A stretch of 64,000 bases of DNA, from positions 4,960,001-5,024,000 of the forward strand of contig NC_035792.1 in the NCBI RefSeq assembly GCF_001653235.2, read 5' to 3'. A program made the translations under genes and the position numbers. The notes under the pieces were generated by a model that searched no databases, was not told the DNA's origin, and worked only from the letters and a program-made list of their open reading frames with translations. How positions within the stretch are numbered: position 1 is the first letter of the stretch; the number at the start of each line of letters is the position of its first letter. Shown in pieces: positions 35,285-45,009 of the stretch. The stretch comes from Pochonia chlamydosporia 170 (Eukaryota > Ascomycota > Sordariomycetes > Hypocreales > Clavicipitaceae).

Positions 35285-35623
35285 ATGTACCTTTTAACCG
35301 CCTCCTTTCTCGCAGTTCTCGCCGCCTCTGCCGTGAATGCCGAGAAGCAAATGCAAATCAACTACTACAGTGATCATTGCAGAAGCTATGTTGGCCATGT
35401 GGATGTAACATGGGCAACGGCTTTGTACGGCGGAAAGGACAACTGCTACAACTACCAATACGGCAACTCTGTCAACATTGCCAATTGTTACAAGCCCGGT
35501 GGTTGTCTTTGCAACTTTTACTATCAACCCAACTGCCAAGGCGGCGCAACCCAGCAAGCTCAGGGCAACAACTGTATAGGGGGTGCTCAGCAGCTCAAGT
35601 CATTTGCTTGCTACTACCGCTGA
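35285..35623 (+). CDS. Small secreted cysteine-rich protein (effector-like)
   Basis: Single exon, 112 aa, with a clear signal peptide (MYLLTASFLAVLAASAVNA). The mature part of about 93 residues has eight cysteines, enough for four disulphides, including the CYKPGGCLCNFYY cluster, and is rich in Asn, Tyr, Gln and Gly. No known domain is recognised. The arrangement is what is expected of a secreted, disulphide-stabilised protein acting outside the cell; host or competitor interaction is inference. It converges on the CFEM gene, with only 131 bp between the two stop codons. Confidence 0.75.
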   Translation: MYLLTASFLAVLAASAVNAEKQMQINYYSDHCRSYVGHVDVTWATALYGGKDNCYNYQYGNSVNIANCYKPGGCLCNFYYQPNCQGGATQQAQGNNCIGGAQQLKSFACYYR

Positions 35624-35754
35624 AATGTAGGGGGGGCTCTGGCATACAAAATGTTACGTTGAAGCGTTTTCAGCAGCCCTTGCTAGCGTTATGATTTAAA
35701 ATGAAATGCCAAAGAGCTGTCATTAAATAGCGGCGTGTGCCTCTATATACTCAA

Positions 35755-37060
35755 TTATACAACTACAACGAGCCAAGCAATCCCCATGATGACTGCAAAT
35801 AGACTTGATCCAACCGTCGCCGCCGCGGCCGTTACCACTGGTGGAAACGGACTCGTACAATCTGCATTGGTCCCATTGCCGCACGATGTCACAGGTGAAG
35901 GGCGGAGGGTCTCCTCTGTGACTGTCGTCAGGCTAGTAGTACCAGACCCCTGGCATCCTTCTCCTCCCATACCTTCCGAGCATGATGTTGGTGGTTGAGT
36001 AGGCACTGGCGTGGTAGTCTGACCCGGGGGACTCTCAGTACAACGTCCCCCTACGTCTGTACAAGTCGGAGGCGGCAGAGGAGGAGATGTAGTAGCCGTC
36101 GGTTCTGGGCTGTTGGTGAAGCAGGCGCACACAGAACTGGCACCGGTAATGACTGCAGTGGCCGAATCACGGGGGCAGGCTGTCGAGACACACTGTTCTA
36201 TGAGTTTAGAGAGCTGTCCTTGAGAACTGGGCTTACACAGGCACCCAAAGCTATTGTCTGTACATCCAATCAGTGGACCAGCCGATTTGAAGCAGGCACT
36301 TGCGCAGGACGGAATGGCGGTTGTGGCTTGAATGCATTGCGTGATTGTCTTGGTGGAAGGCTGTTCGACGCTTGGGGTAGGCGTCTGTGTTGTTTCACCC
36401 GGAGGCTCAGTGTTTGGAGAAGAGGTCTTTGGAGGAGTTGTCTCCGGAATTGTCCCCGGAATGGTCCCCGGGACGGAGCTGGTTTCTGGGACGGCCGTCA
36501 CTGGAGTTGTGGTGGGGGTTCCTGGGGATGTAGTCAAAGTCTCTGGAGTTGAGGTCGGGATCCCGGGGGGTGAAGTCAAAGTCCCTGGAGGCGGAGAAGT
36601 GGCCGATGAAACTTGAGATTCTGGCGGAGGCACAGAGGAGCCCGGAGGGGGCAGAGTGAGTGCGGAAGAGGTAGATGTTTGAGCCGGAGGAGTGGTCTTT
36701 GTCTGCGTTGTAATCCGTGATATTAGTGAATGGCTGTTCGGTCCGCGGGACATCTACTGGAAGGCCAAGTACATTGCATTTCTTTTCAAGAAAGATTTTT
36801 AGCTTCTTCCGCCAATGATGGTTGAGCTTCAACCCGTCACAGAACTTGCCAATGTCGCCAACTTTGTTGGCCTTTTTGCACAAGAACGCAATCTTCTTTC
36901 CTTTGAGCTTTTTCAGGCCACACCTTGGGATTTCTCCGATAATCCTGTCCAGATATCCAAATGTCCTAGGCTCGAGAAGACCGCCTTCTGGCGTCTGAAC
37001 GATTCCCTGGGTGGCCGCAGCGGCGAGCCCGAGAGCCAGAGCCACAACGGAGAAACGCAT
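35755..37060 (-). CDS. GPI-anchored CFEM-domain protein with basic N-terminal region
   Basis: Exon 1 is 37060-36773 (donor GTACTT) or 37060-36758 (donor GTAGAT); both are phase 0. Exon 2 is 36702-35755. Length is 411 or 416 aa. A signal peptide (MRFSVVALALGLAAAATQG) is followed by a Lys-rich, helical region with four Cys (IPRCGLKKLKGKKIAFLCKK... EKKCN). A long Pro/Thr/Ser linker with repeated PGT/PET words comes next, then a complete eight-Cys CFEM domain (ITQCIQATTAIPSCASACF ... FGCLCK ... QCVSTACP ... VCACF). A second Thr/Pro linker leads to a hydrophobic tail (VGSSLFAVIMGIAWLVVV) after small residues, a GPI signal. Known: CFEM proteins bind haem or act in adhesion and surface sensing. The branch-like CACTAAT lies inside the intron. 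Confidence 0.8.
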
Positions 37061-40000
37061 CAGGATAGCCGGAAGAAAACGAGTTGACCTGTAGCGAGGG
37101 TATTCCTAACGTTGTTGACCAAGAAAAGGGAGCCTGGTACAGACAAGCAAGGAATGAGTGGCAAGATGATGTTTAAGTACCACAAGTCAAGATTTACGAT
37201 CCACGATCCACGATCTACAACCTCATCTAGTTTCTTCCAACCCGGCTTCTCACCTGAGCTTATGTTTCAGACAGTGAGGTCGCTTCAACTCGAACCAGAC
37301 TTGCACGGGGGGCGTGGTGAGAATTTCCCACATCAACTAGCGACCTCAGGTGACGATGCCGTTCTCCTATTGTCGTGTGACGAGGCACGGCTCAGGTACA
37401 ACTTGACTTGGTCGGTTTTCGCCGACGAAGCTGAAGATAAAACAAGAATGAGTTTGCTACGTGGAGAGACCTCGCTGACATACCTGGCCCTGATGCCCTC
37501 GCAGGGCTTGTGGCTGTTTTCGGCTTCGATTTGTATCAGGTCCGTGGGTCAACTTGCTCGTCAGGAACCGGCGAGCTTTCCACTTCTGCTGCCACTCGCC
37601 GCCAAGATAAATCGGGCTTCCAGGGGTCCGGGGAATAAATTTGGCCTTATTGCAAAACTTTCATCTTTCGTAGAAAAAGGATGGTGTATCCCAATGCGCC
37701 GCGCGCGATGCCGAGCCCATGCATTGGAGTCGGGTCCATCACTGGGGATTATGCTTATCATTAGAGTGTCTGGTGTATGCAAAGAATTCCCCGGCGTTTC
37801 AGGCAAAGGGTGGGCTTAGCAACGACATGCGAATGGCGATTGACTCGCAAAAGCGCACTGAATTTTGCAACTTTAGCCTTGTCTAATACTGTAATTGTAT
37901 TATCACACACTGACGGCCTGGTTAAGCGGAGAGCAGCCTGCGGCCAGTTTGGTCGATGCTGTTCATCATTGACCGAAGATTTTGAGCGTAATTCCATGTA
38001 TAAATGCTCGCTGGGGACGTCAATGTATAATATCTTCCATGTGCAGTAGCCCACAAGTTAAGGTATTCAAAATGATTCAACAATTTTTTGTAGTTTGCTA
38101 GTCATTGTATGCGGTTGGATGACTCTTGCGCTTAGATGTTAAGCCATCTCCCTGACAAAATCAAACATTTCGTATACGCCGGATGTTTCAACCACAAGCA
38201 TCCACCAGGTCCTGCCTCAGGTTTGCCCAAGACTCAAAATTCAATGGCGGTTGAAAGGCGTCCAGCATATGCCAAGGTGTGCTCCGACCCCTTATTGATC
38301 TTATTACAGACCACATGCCCGTGCAATGACTGGTGGTGGGCTTCTGCTTTGCTGGCGCCACTTTTTTGTGAGTATACATCTATTGTACACTCGTGGACAG
38401 CACGCCCGTAGACGATACCAATGCCATATTTCTTGCCGTGGAAACAAAACTAAGCTGGGCTGACAGGACAAACCATTCGTTTGTTGGGAGGAAGGTACCT
38501 CTTCAAATTGACTTGACGAGGGCTTCGTTCGTGGGTTATGGGCAACTAATGGACGACTTTAGCAAATGCGGACATTTTTATGAACATGAAGCATAATTCA
38601 GACACTGCTGCACCCAAGAGAGCATATAGAAGCTTACAAGTCTCAAAAGTTTCCATACTTGGGCAGATTGTGAAGGTAGCCCCAACCTCCACACACAATC
38701 CCTCACACCCCTTCATGCGGTTGTGTCAACATAGCGATACTGAAAAATGCTGATGTGTCAGTTATCTTTAGAAAGATAGTAACATTATCCGTAAAAGTGC
38801 AGCACTCCCTGACGTAGCAACGATTCTGCCGCCTGTGGTGACGACGGTAGCTGGCTGTATATGAAGCCAGTGAGATTGAGTCATCAGAGTCCCGATCGCG
38901 AATCTCTAACAGAAGTCACTCATTCAGTCATGCCTGTGCCAATTAGTCGATCTATTACAGCCAAGGTACCTCCCACTACTGGTATGCTACCAACCTATAG
39001 TCGTCCCCTTCAGCGCAAAGAATAACTCAGCTAGAAATTGGACTCGGGTTCGGCCATCCACAACGAAGCATTCGGTGCGACCAACCGTCTCACTGGAGCC
39101 GATAACTACTGAAAGAAACCAGGCGACTACCAAGATGCAAACAATGTCGAAAGAGACTACGCTGGTAATGCGCCTAGCATCACCAATATGTCGACCACCG
39201 GGCTGGCCGCCAAGCACCCGCAACCCTGTATCACAGCCAAATTATCCACAAAAACCGAGTCGGCGGCTACTTCTTAAGACTGATCAAAATGTCCCGCACG
39301 ATTGTCCGCAAAGACTGGCCAGTGAAGAAAGGCGGTGCACAAAGCGTGGGTACACATCTGCTCATCACCCCTCAAATGCTCCTGTCACTTCGAATATGTT
39401 GTACAACGACGTGATGACGTGACAACAGATCAAAACACTCACTGTGCCGACTAGTACAACATTTGCGGAGCTAAGACGGGTTCTTTGCGCAGAATGGGCT
39501 TTGGAGAATGTCAAATCGAGTATTCGATATTCTCCTGGTCAATGACATGTTACATACAACTTTACCAACTCAGTTGTGCAACTCCTGCGTTGACTGTGTT
39601 TCGGTTCGGGAGTGACTGGCTGCCTCTTCAAGGTTATCAGCCAGGCTTAAAAGCTTGCTCAGCCAGTCACAACCCCCCGAATCACCCAATGCCACAAAAC
39701 CTCAAGCTACTTGGCTGAAACACCAATTATTCGCTTTGGCTGACTTGACTAGGATGACCCACCATCAGCTGGACAAAGCCTAGCTATCCATTCTGTTAGC
39801 TCTGTGACAAGGCCCAGACCACGACATACCCAGAATGGAATAATGAATTGCTGTTAGATTTGAGACTACTGGTCAACTCGCGGCTGATTCTCGACAGAAG
39901 GGTTCGTCTTGTGTGCGCGGTGTCAGCCTTTGCTGCCGCAATACCCGAGCTGAAGTCTGTGGCTTGGGTTGATTGATAGTGAGCGACCGAACTGAAGAGG

Positions 40001-40176
40001 AATAAATATTGTAAAGGCCTGCCTGTTATTGACTATGAGTTGTTGTGTGCTTTCATACCTTTCAAGCCGAGGGCATTTTTTTGAGGATCACATCATTTTG
40101 TCGTGTAAGTGGACGAAGCCTCAAAGTATCGAACCCCCAGCAAGCGCCGCGCCGACCCATCACATCGAAACCCAAC
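37061..40176. other. Intergenic, 3.1 kb
   Basis: The longest gene-poor stretch. A 708-nt plus-strand open frame (37112-37819) begins with TTG, has no family resemblance and is not called. Short ACGATCC repeats lie at about 37188-37215, and an imperfect inverted repeat (arms GTGACTGGCTG) at 39612-39670. An AATAAATATT element at 40001 may be the TATA box of the next gene. Confidence 0.45.
39612..39670. repeat. Inverted repeat, 11-bp arms
   Basis: GTGACTGGCTG at 39612-39622 and its reverse complement at 39660-39670, with weaker matching outside (TTCGG on both arms). The 37-bp centre contains a smaller AGCTT-type pairing. It could be a hairpin or the remnant of a small inverted-repeat element. 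Confidence 0.5.
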
Positions 40177-40451
40177 ATGGCTGGTGAAATTGTCCAACAG
40201 CCCAATACGAGCCAGGAGATCCTTCCTGTTGACCCTGCGAATGTCATATCGAACCAGCAGCCCGTGAGTGCACCCTCAACTCATTGCTACTCCGCCTAGC
40301 CGGTGGGTTGGGAGATGCGGAGTCTTTGCTAAACCCGTGCAACTTCTAGCCCGTTGAACCCCAAATGAGCACCGACACTGCGAGGCTTCGCGGCGGAGAA
40401 TACGCATCTTGTAGTTGTTGCGGCTGCAGCTGCAGCGAATCTTGCTGTTGA
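40177..40451 (+). CDS. 62-residue protein with cysteine-packed C-terminal tail
   Basis: Two small exons, 40177-40263 (29 codons) and 40350-40451 (33 codons and stop), separated by an 86-bp intron with GTGAGT donor and CTAG acceptor, phase 0. The protein begins MAGEIVQQPNTSQEILP, continues as a polar, Pro/Gln/Asn-rich, likely disordered segment, and ends in CSCCGCSCSESCC: seven Cys in 13 residues at the very C-terminus. It has no signal peptide or membrane helix. The Cys spacing (CxCC, CxC, CC) suggests soft-metal binding as in metallothioneins, or lipid modification of a membrane-tethering tail; neither is shown. Support: clean start context, canonical splice sites and exact frame through to the tail. 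Confidence 0.65.
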
Positions 40452-40622
40452 CCAATTTGACTTCTTGGGGCCTAACTGGTTGAGGGATTCAATACATCCA
40501 CGTGGATGTGTTGCACAGCATTGGGGGAGAATTCGTTGCTAGGTTGACAACTGCTGATTGCAATTTACATGTAGTTTTTGAATCTAACTAACTACAGTTG
40601 AAGCCTTTTCAGCGCTGATCCC

Positions 40623-41240
40623 TCACTTGTGCCAGAACTGGACGTCGTTCCAGGTAATGCTCAACCCCCCGGTGCCGCTGTTGGTGGTGTACGCTCCAAT
40701 CTTGTCGTAAAAGCTCCCACCCGGTGCACTGTTGTCCCGGTACATTTCCTTGCCGTTGACGTAAACGCTGAAGCGATGGTTCTTTGTGTCGTGGACAGTG
40801 TTGATGCGGACTGTGGCACCGACCTTGGCAACTCCATTGGCAATTGTCTTGCCGCCCTCGACGCTATACAGCCGACCGCCCTGTTCAACTCCCATGATGA
40901 AGTACGGGCCGCTGTTGCCATTAAACGTTTGCTTGATAGAGATGCGACTGCCAGACATGGAGTTAATCTTAAACTCGCCACCAAACTGGCGAATTCCTGA
41001 CGAGTAGTCGTCCTTGTACCTGCGCTCCGCTCGAAGGTGGCCGTTGGAGCATCCTGATCCGCTCGTGTCGCCATTTGGAGACTTGGGAATAGAAAATGTG
41101 TTTCCGCTGACTTTGCCGCCCGCGCATTGTTGCTGAGAGAAGCTGGGCTTGTCTTGCACCCATCCTCCCCCTTCGACTGGACTCCCCGCCAGAGCGAGCG
41201 AAGCGGCTGAAAAGGCCCAAATGAGTGTTTTTGCGAGCAT
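40623..41240 (-). CDS. Secreted jelly-roll polysaccharide-active protein (PL20 glucuronan-lyase-like)
   Basis: Single exon, 205 aa, from the ATG at 41240. Signal peptide MLAKTLIWAFSAASLALA. The mature protein is beta-rich with RAERRYKDDYSSGIRQFGGEF, SGSRISIKQTFNG, GPYFIMGVEQGGRLYSVEGG, and a C-terminal GGLSITWNDVQFWHK. This strand-rich layout with an R-x-E-x-R opening and I-K-Q-T-F core fits the concanavalin-like lyase fold. I recall similar sequences labelled PL20 glucuronan lyase, but some homologues may be only lectin-like. Two Cys near the N-terminus could form a disulphide. A TATA box lies about 105 bp upstream. Substrate is unproven. Confidence 0.7.
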   Translation of the reverse strand: MLAKTLIWAFSAASLALAGSPVEGGGWVQDKPSFSQQQCAGGKVSGNTFSIPKSPNGDTSGSGCSNGHLRAERRYKDDYSSGIRQFGGEFKINSMSGSRISIKQTFNGNSGPYFIMGVEQGGRLYSVEGGKTIANGVAKVGATVRINTVHDTKNHRFSVYVNGKEMYRDNSAPGGSFYDKIGAYTTNSGTGGLSITWNDVQFWHK

Positions 41241-41343
41241 GATTATAGACTTGTAGGCGAAATCAAGTGAATTTGTCAAAATTTCTAAGACGCAAGGCTT
41301 GAGGCTTTGTTTCTCTGGTTTCCTCCCTCGCAAGTCGGCTCCT

Positions 41344-41352
41344 ATTTTATAG
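41344..41352 (-). promoter_or_regulatory. TATA box of jelly-roll protein gene
   Basis: TATAAAATA on the coding strand, about 105 bp before the ATG. Confidence 0.5.
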
Positions 41353-41640
41353 TTGAGACTACAGAAGACTCATGGGTCTAGCAACTCCAGCAATGACTGA
41401 AACAGGAAAGTTACATTAGCTTGGCATCATTGGTGGAAAATCAGTCTATGCATGATCCTGCAATGACCAAAAATGCACTACATGGCATGGTCCAGCATCA
41501 AGGTTTCCAGAAGCAATGTAACGATAAGCCGGCAAGTCCAATTCGATGGAACAGCCGACACATTTCTCCTCAATAATCTGGGGGTAGACGCGGGAGTTGC
41601 ATTGTTGTCGGCACGTCACACATGCAGTGCATGATGCGCC

Positions 41641-41670
41641 TTTTTATTTTATTTTATGTTATTTTATTTC
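41641..41670. repeat. (TTTTA)n-type AT microsatellite
   Basis: Imperfect TTTTA/TTTTATG units over about 30 bp, roughly 110 bp beyond the stop codon of the MFS gene; it may include its polyadenylation signals. Confidence 0.7.
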
Positions 41671-41782
41671 TACATATCCCTCTATACAAATTCTCGTCTA
41701 ATGCTGAGTTGTGTAGGCCAATCTATGAATGCTATATTTATGATGCCAATGTAGTGCCGCATGATGACTACGGCTCACCTCT

Positions 41783-43398
41783 TTATGACCTATGCTCTAC
41801 AGTTCCCTTGGCATCCGCCGATGTCGTCTCGTTCGTCGCCCCGTGGATGTGAGGCAAGGACCGGGCAATCTTGGGAGGATCCCAAATGCTCTTTGACTTG
41901 AGGAAGATTTCATCAATCTCCTCGAGAGAGCGACCGCTGGTTTCGGGAAAGAAAAAGTACACGGTCGGAACAATTGCCGCATTGAGAACGGCGAAAACGA
42001 TATAATACCGATAACTGATTGTGTTGAACCCAATGGGCGTGACTTCGGCCAGCAAAAAGTTAAAGATCCAGACCGCGGCCGTCGACACGGCGCTGATGGC
42101 CGCTCGGAGCTGCAACGGCGCGACTTCTGTGGCGTAGAGAAAGGTCAGGCCGGAATAGCCCACGGTGAAGATGAATTGAAAGACGAAGAGGAAAATGACT
42201 GCCACGACGAGGGCTCCCGTGTTGCCCTTGGCAGAGGTCGTGCCCGACAGAATCGCCATGGAGACGGCCATACCGGCGGCGCTCCAAAGCATGAGAACGC
42301 GGCGTCCCAGGCGATCAATGGTGAAGAAGGCCAGGTAGCCACCAAGGGGCTGGGTCATGCACATGGCTGCCGCGAGGATGCGCGAGTTGATTGGGCTCAT
42401 CTCGAGGTACTGTTCAAAGATGGTGGTGGCATACATGGAGATGAGGTTGATGCCGCACATTTGCTGAAACATTTGGCCTGTTGCCGCGAGCACCGTTCGG
42501 TGAAACATGCGCTGTGAGCCGTTTGTCAACATGGCCCTCCAGGACATTGTTCCACAAATCGACAGAGAGAGCTCGATATCCCGAATATCGTCGCTGATGC
42601 TTTCGTCGTCTGGGGACGTGTCGTTGAGAGCGGCGAGAATCTCCCTGGCCTCGTCCTGCCGTCCTTGCTTGACCAGCCACCGAGGAGACTCTGGAAAGAC
42701 GGAGACGAAGACCATGATTGTGAGCAAAAACGCAATCTGGATTCCGAGGGGAAACCGCCACGAAATGGAGCTCGTCTTCACAAAGTAAAAGCCAAAGTCG
42801 ATCCACAGGGCTATCGACGCGCCCGCGCCGAGGAAGATGCCATCAGTGACAACGTGTGCTCCGCGCTTGGCTGGCTTAGAGATTTCAGACTGCCACACTG
42901 GCACCGTGGCCAGATATCCGCCGGTTCCCAGACCTAGAACCAGCCGTGCGACGATGAATTGGGCGAGGCTAAAGGACGAGGCCATCAGGGCGGCGCCAAC
43001 CGCGGTAATGGCAGACGCCAGAAAAATGACTCGTCTTCGACCTAGCTTGTCTCCAAGGTAAATGCAAGAGAGCGACCCAAACATGCCACCGACGGTGAAG
43101 AGCGCGACGACAGTTCCTGCCGTTGAGTGTTATTCTGTATTCTCACATGATGCCATCATGGGGACTTGAACAGGACGCGAGAGGGAAATATACCCTGAAT
43201 GGTAGAGTTGTAATGCTGCTGCTCTCCGTCGGTGGTGATTGTGTCAAGCTGGGGAAACGTCTTGATGAACGAATCCAGCGTCAACAGGCCGCCGGCAACA
43301 CTCAAGTTGTAGCCATAGCAAAAGAAAGCCGGGCAGACAACTAGCCAGATAATTGCTCGGCTCAGGGCAGAGCCACGGAGGCCGAGATAGGGAGCCAT
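41783..43398 (-). CDS. MFS sugar transporter
   Basis: Exons 43398-43194 and 43116-41783 (CAGG|GTATAT donor, GGCAG acceptor, phase 1) give 512 aa. Sugar-porter landmarks: CYGYNLSVAGGLL in TM1, GDKLGRRRVIF between TM2 and TM3, a PESPRWLVKQGR motif before the central loop, QQMCGINLISMYATTIFE in TM7, DRLGRR and FPETSGRSLEEIDEIF after TM12. Twelve helices are evident. Unlike the transporter at 9.5 kb it has only a short cytosolic N-terminus, as in fungal hexose or general sugar/acid porters. Substrate is not predictable; the extracellular loop is short with one N-x-T site. Confidence 0.9.
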
Positions 43399-45009
43399 GG
43401 TTGTGGTTTGCTGCCTTGTCGATTGAAAGGGTCTCAGATGACCTGACTTTGAACAAGATCAGACAAAAATCGTTTCAGTAAAATCGAGCTGTGTTGCGTT
43501 TGGATTGGGCTAAGTGGTTGGATTGGATTCAACCTGTTGCTATCATGTTGAACCGCAACCAAACAGTCAAGATGTTGACCCAGGGTGCCTTGGATACACT
43601 TGAGTAATTATATAGGTATACTCTCTATCGCCTCTCCGCAAAACGGGTTGACCCGCAAGGTTTAAAGGAGACCCTCCTCCGCAATTCAAGTTCGTGATAA
43701 TTCCCCAGAAACCCGGTCATCGGCGGCCGCCGCGTTGGTCTTGACTCTTAACTCTTCTTCCGCCTTCAGAGTGGATCAACCCCAAGTCTCAGGCTAGCTT
43801 TCTTGGAGACATTGACGATCAGCCGGCGGCCAATGGACGCCAGGTGGTTGCTCTCAAGCGCCTATTTTCTTGTTGAAGTTGAAGCGAAATTGTTCGCCCC
43901 GTTTAGAGTGTGGAGATTCCAAGTTCTTGTCCCCACGATTCACTCCTTTCCCCCGCAGCGTCGCAAACCAATTGTATGTTGGGGTAAAGGCCGATGCATG
44001 TGCAGAAATGTCTCCAGTTGGCAACATCTTTGACCCCGTTTAGGAATTGCTGACGTAGCGGGTTTAAACACTCCGGCCCCCCCCCCCCCCCCCCCCCCCA
44101 TGGTGGGCTCGAGAGCTTTGTGACTGCTCATATGGTGTCATATGGTGATGGCGCCATTGTCAACCTAGACAAGAGGCTTCGGTTTGGTCATTGTCTGCCG
44201 TGGAATTATTGAGATGCCATGTTGAAATTTCTCCAACGCCACCACTTCCCCAACACCACATGCAGTTTGTTACTCAAAAACAGCCCTGCTGGCGCCAATG
44301 ATACGGCCCTCTCGCGGCGCCACTGCCTTCGAGCAGACGCATGGCCCGGGGCAAGGACAACATCCGGCTCGTCCGAGCTGTGTCGACCAGCCTTAATTGC
44401 CGAGCAGTTCCCTTGAGTAACGGAGTAGTCCGCCAACAAGCCCGGCATGGCCCCCGGCTTAGGTGTGAGCGGCAGCAAAGCAGAGATGTAGATCTAAGTT
44501 AGGCTTAGATCTCGGACTTGGCTGGCCAAGCCGCACACTTGAATGGACACCAGACCCGGCAGGCAAAAAAGGCACATTTTCATTGCTCTCGTCGTTGTAT
44601 TGATTTAATCTGATTAATCCACAGTCGGGGCACCGGCTGGTAACCCATATTGCACTACTATGGAATGTAGTAACATTATTTATCACACTTTGGTAAATGA
44701 ATTGGTCATGCCAAGATGCTACTGGTCAATGTTTGAACTCCTGCTGTTATGATGCATAAGCAATCTGACTAGTATTGCGAGTACTCGACACACACATGGC
44801 ACACACGCACACATACCCCTGACATGTCACTTGGCGCAATTCTGTCTATTGGGTAGCTTCCGGCGGCTTGCCTATAACATCCAACTCCTGCCAAATCTGT
44901 TACGAAATCACCAGTATGAAGTTGACAAAGCGACATCAAGAGTCTCAGGTGGATAGCTTTTGTGGTTTGCTTTATCAGCCCCCATCCCCATGGACATGAA
45001 CCCTTCCCC
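43399..45009. other. Intergenic, 1.6 kb
   Basis: MFS promoter on the left and the 3' end of the GH81 gene on the right. A C23 homopolymer lies at 44077-44099. No gene is supported. Confidence 0.5.
44077..44099. repeat. Poly-C tract (23 C)
   Basis: Uninterrupted run of 23 C between GGTTTAAACACTCCGG and ATGGTGG. Length may be uncertain, because sequencing stutters in such tracts. Confidence 0.85.

Larger units (their letters stand above)
41241..41782. other. Intergenic, 542 bp
   Basis: Promoter of the jelly-roll gene, then the 3' region of the second MFS gene, which contains a TTTTA-type microsatellite at about 41641-41670. No gene seen. Confidence 0.55.

Noticed and set aside
37112..37819. 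708-nt open frame in the 3.1-kb gap
   Set aside because: Starts with TTG rather than ATG, has no signal peptide, domain or family pattern, and its composition looks random.
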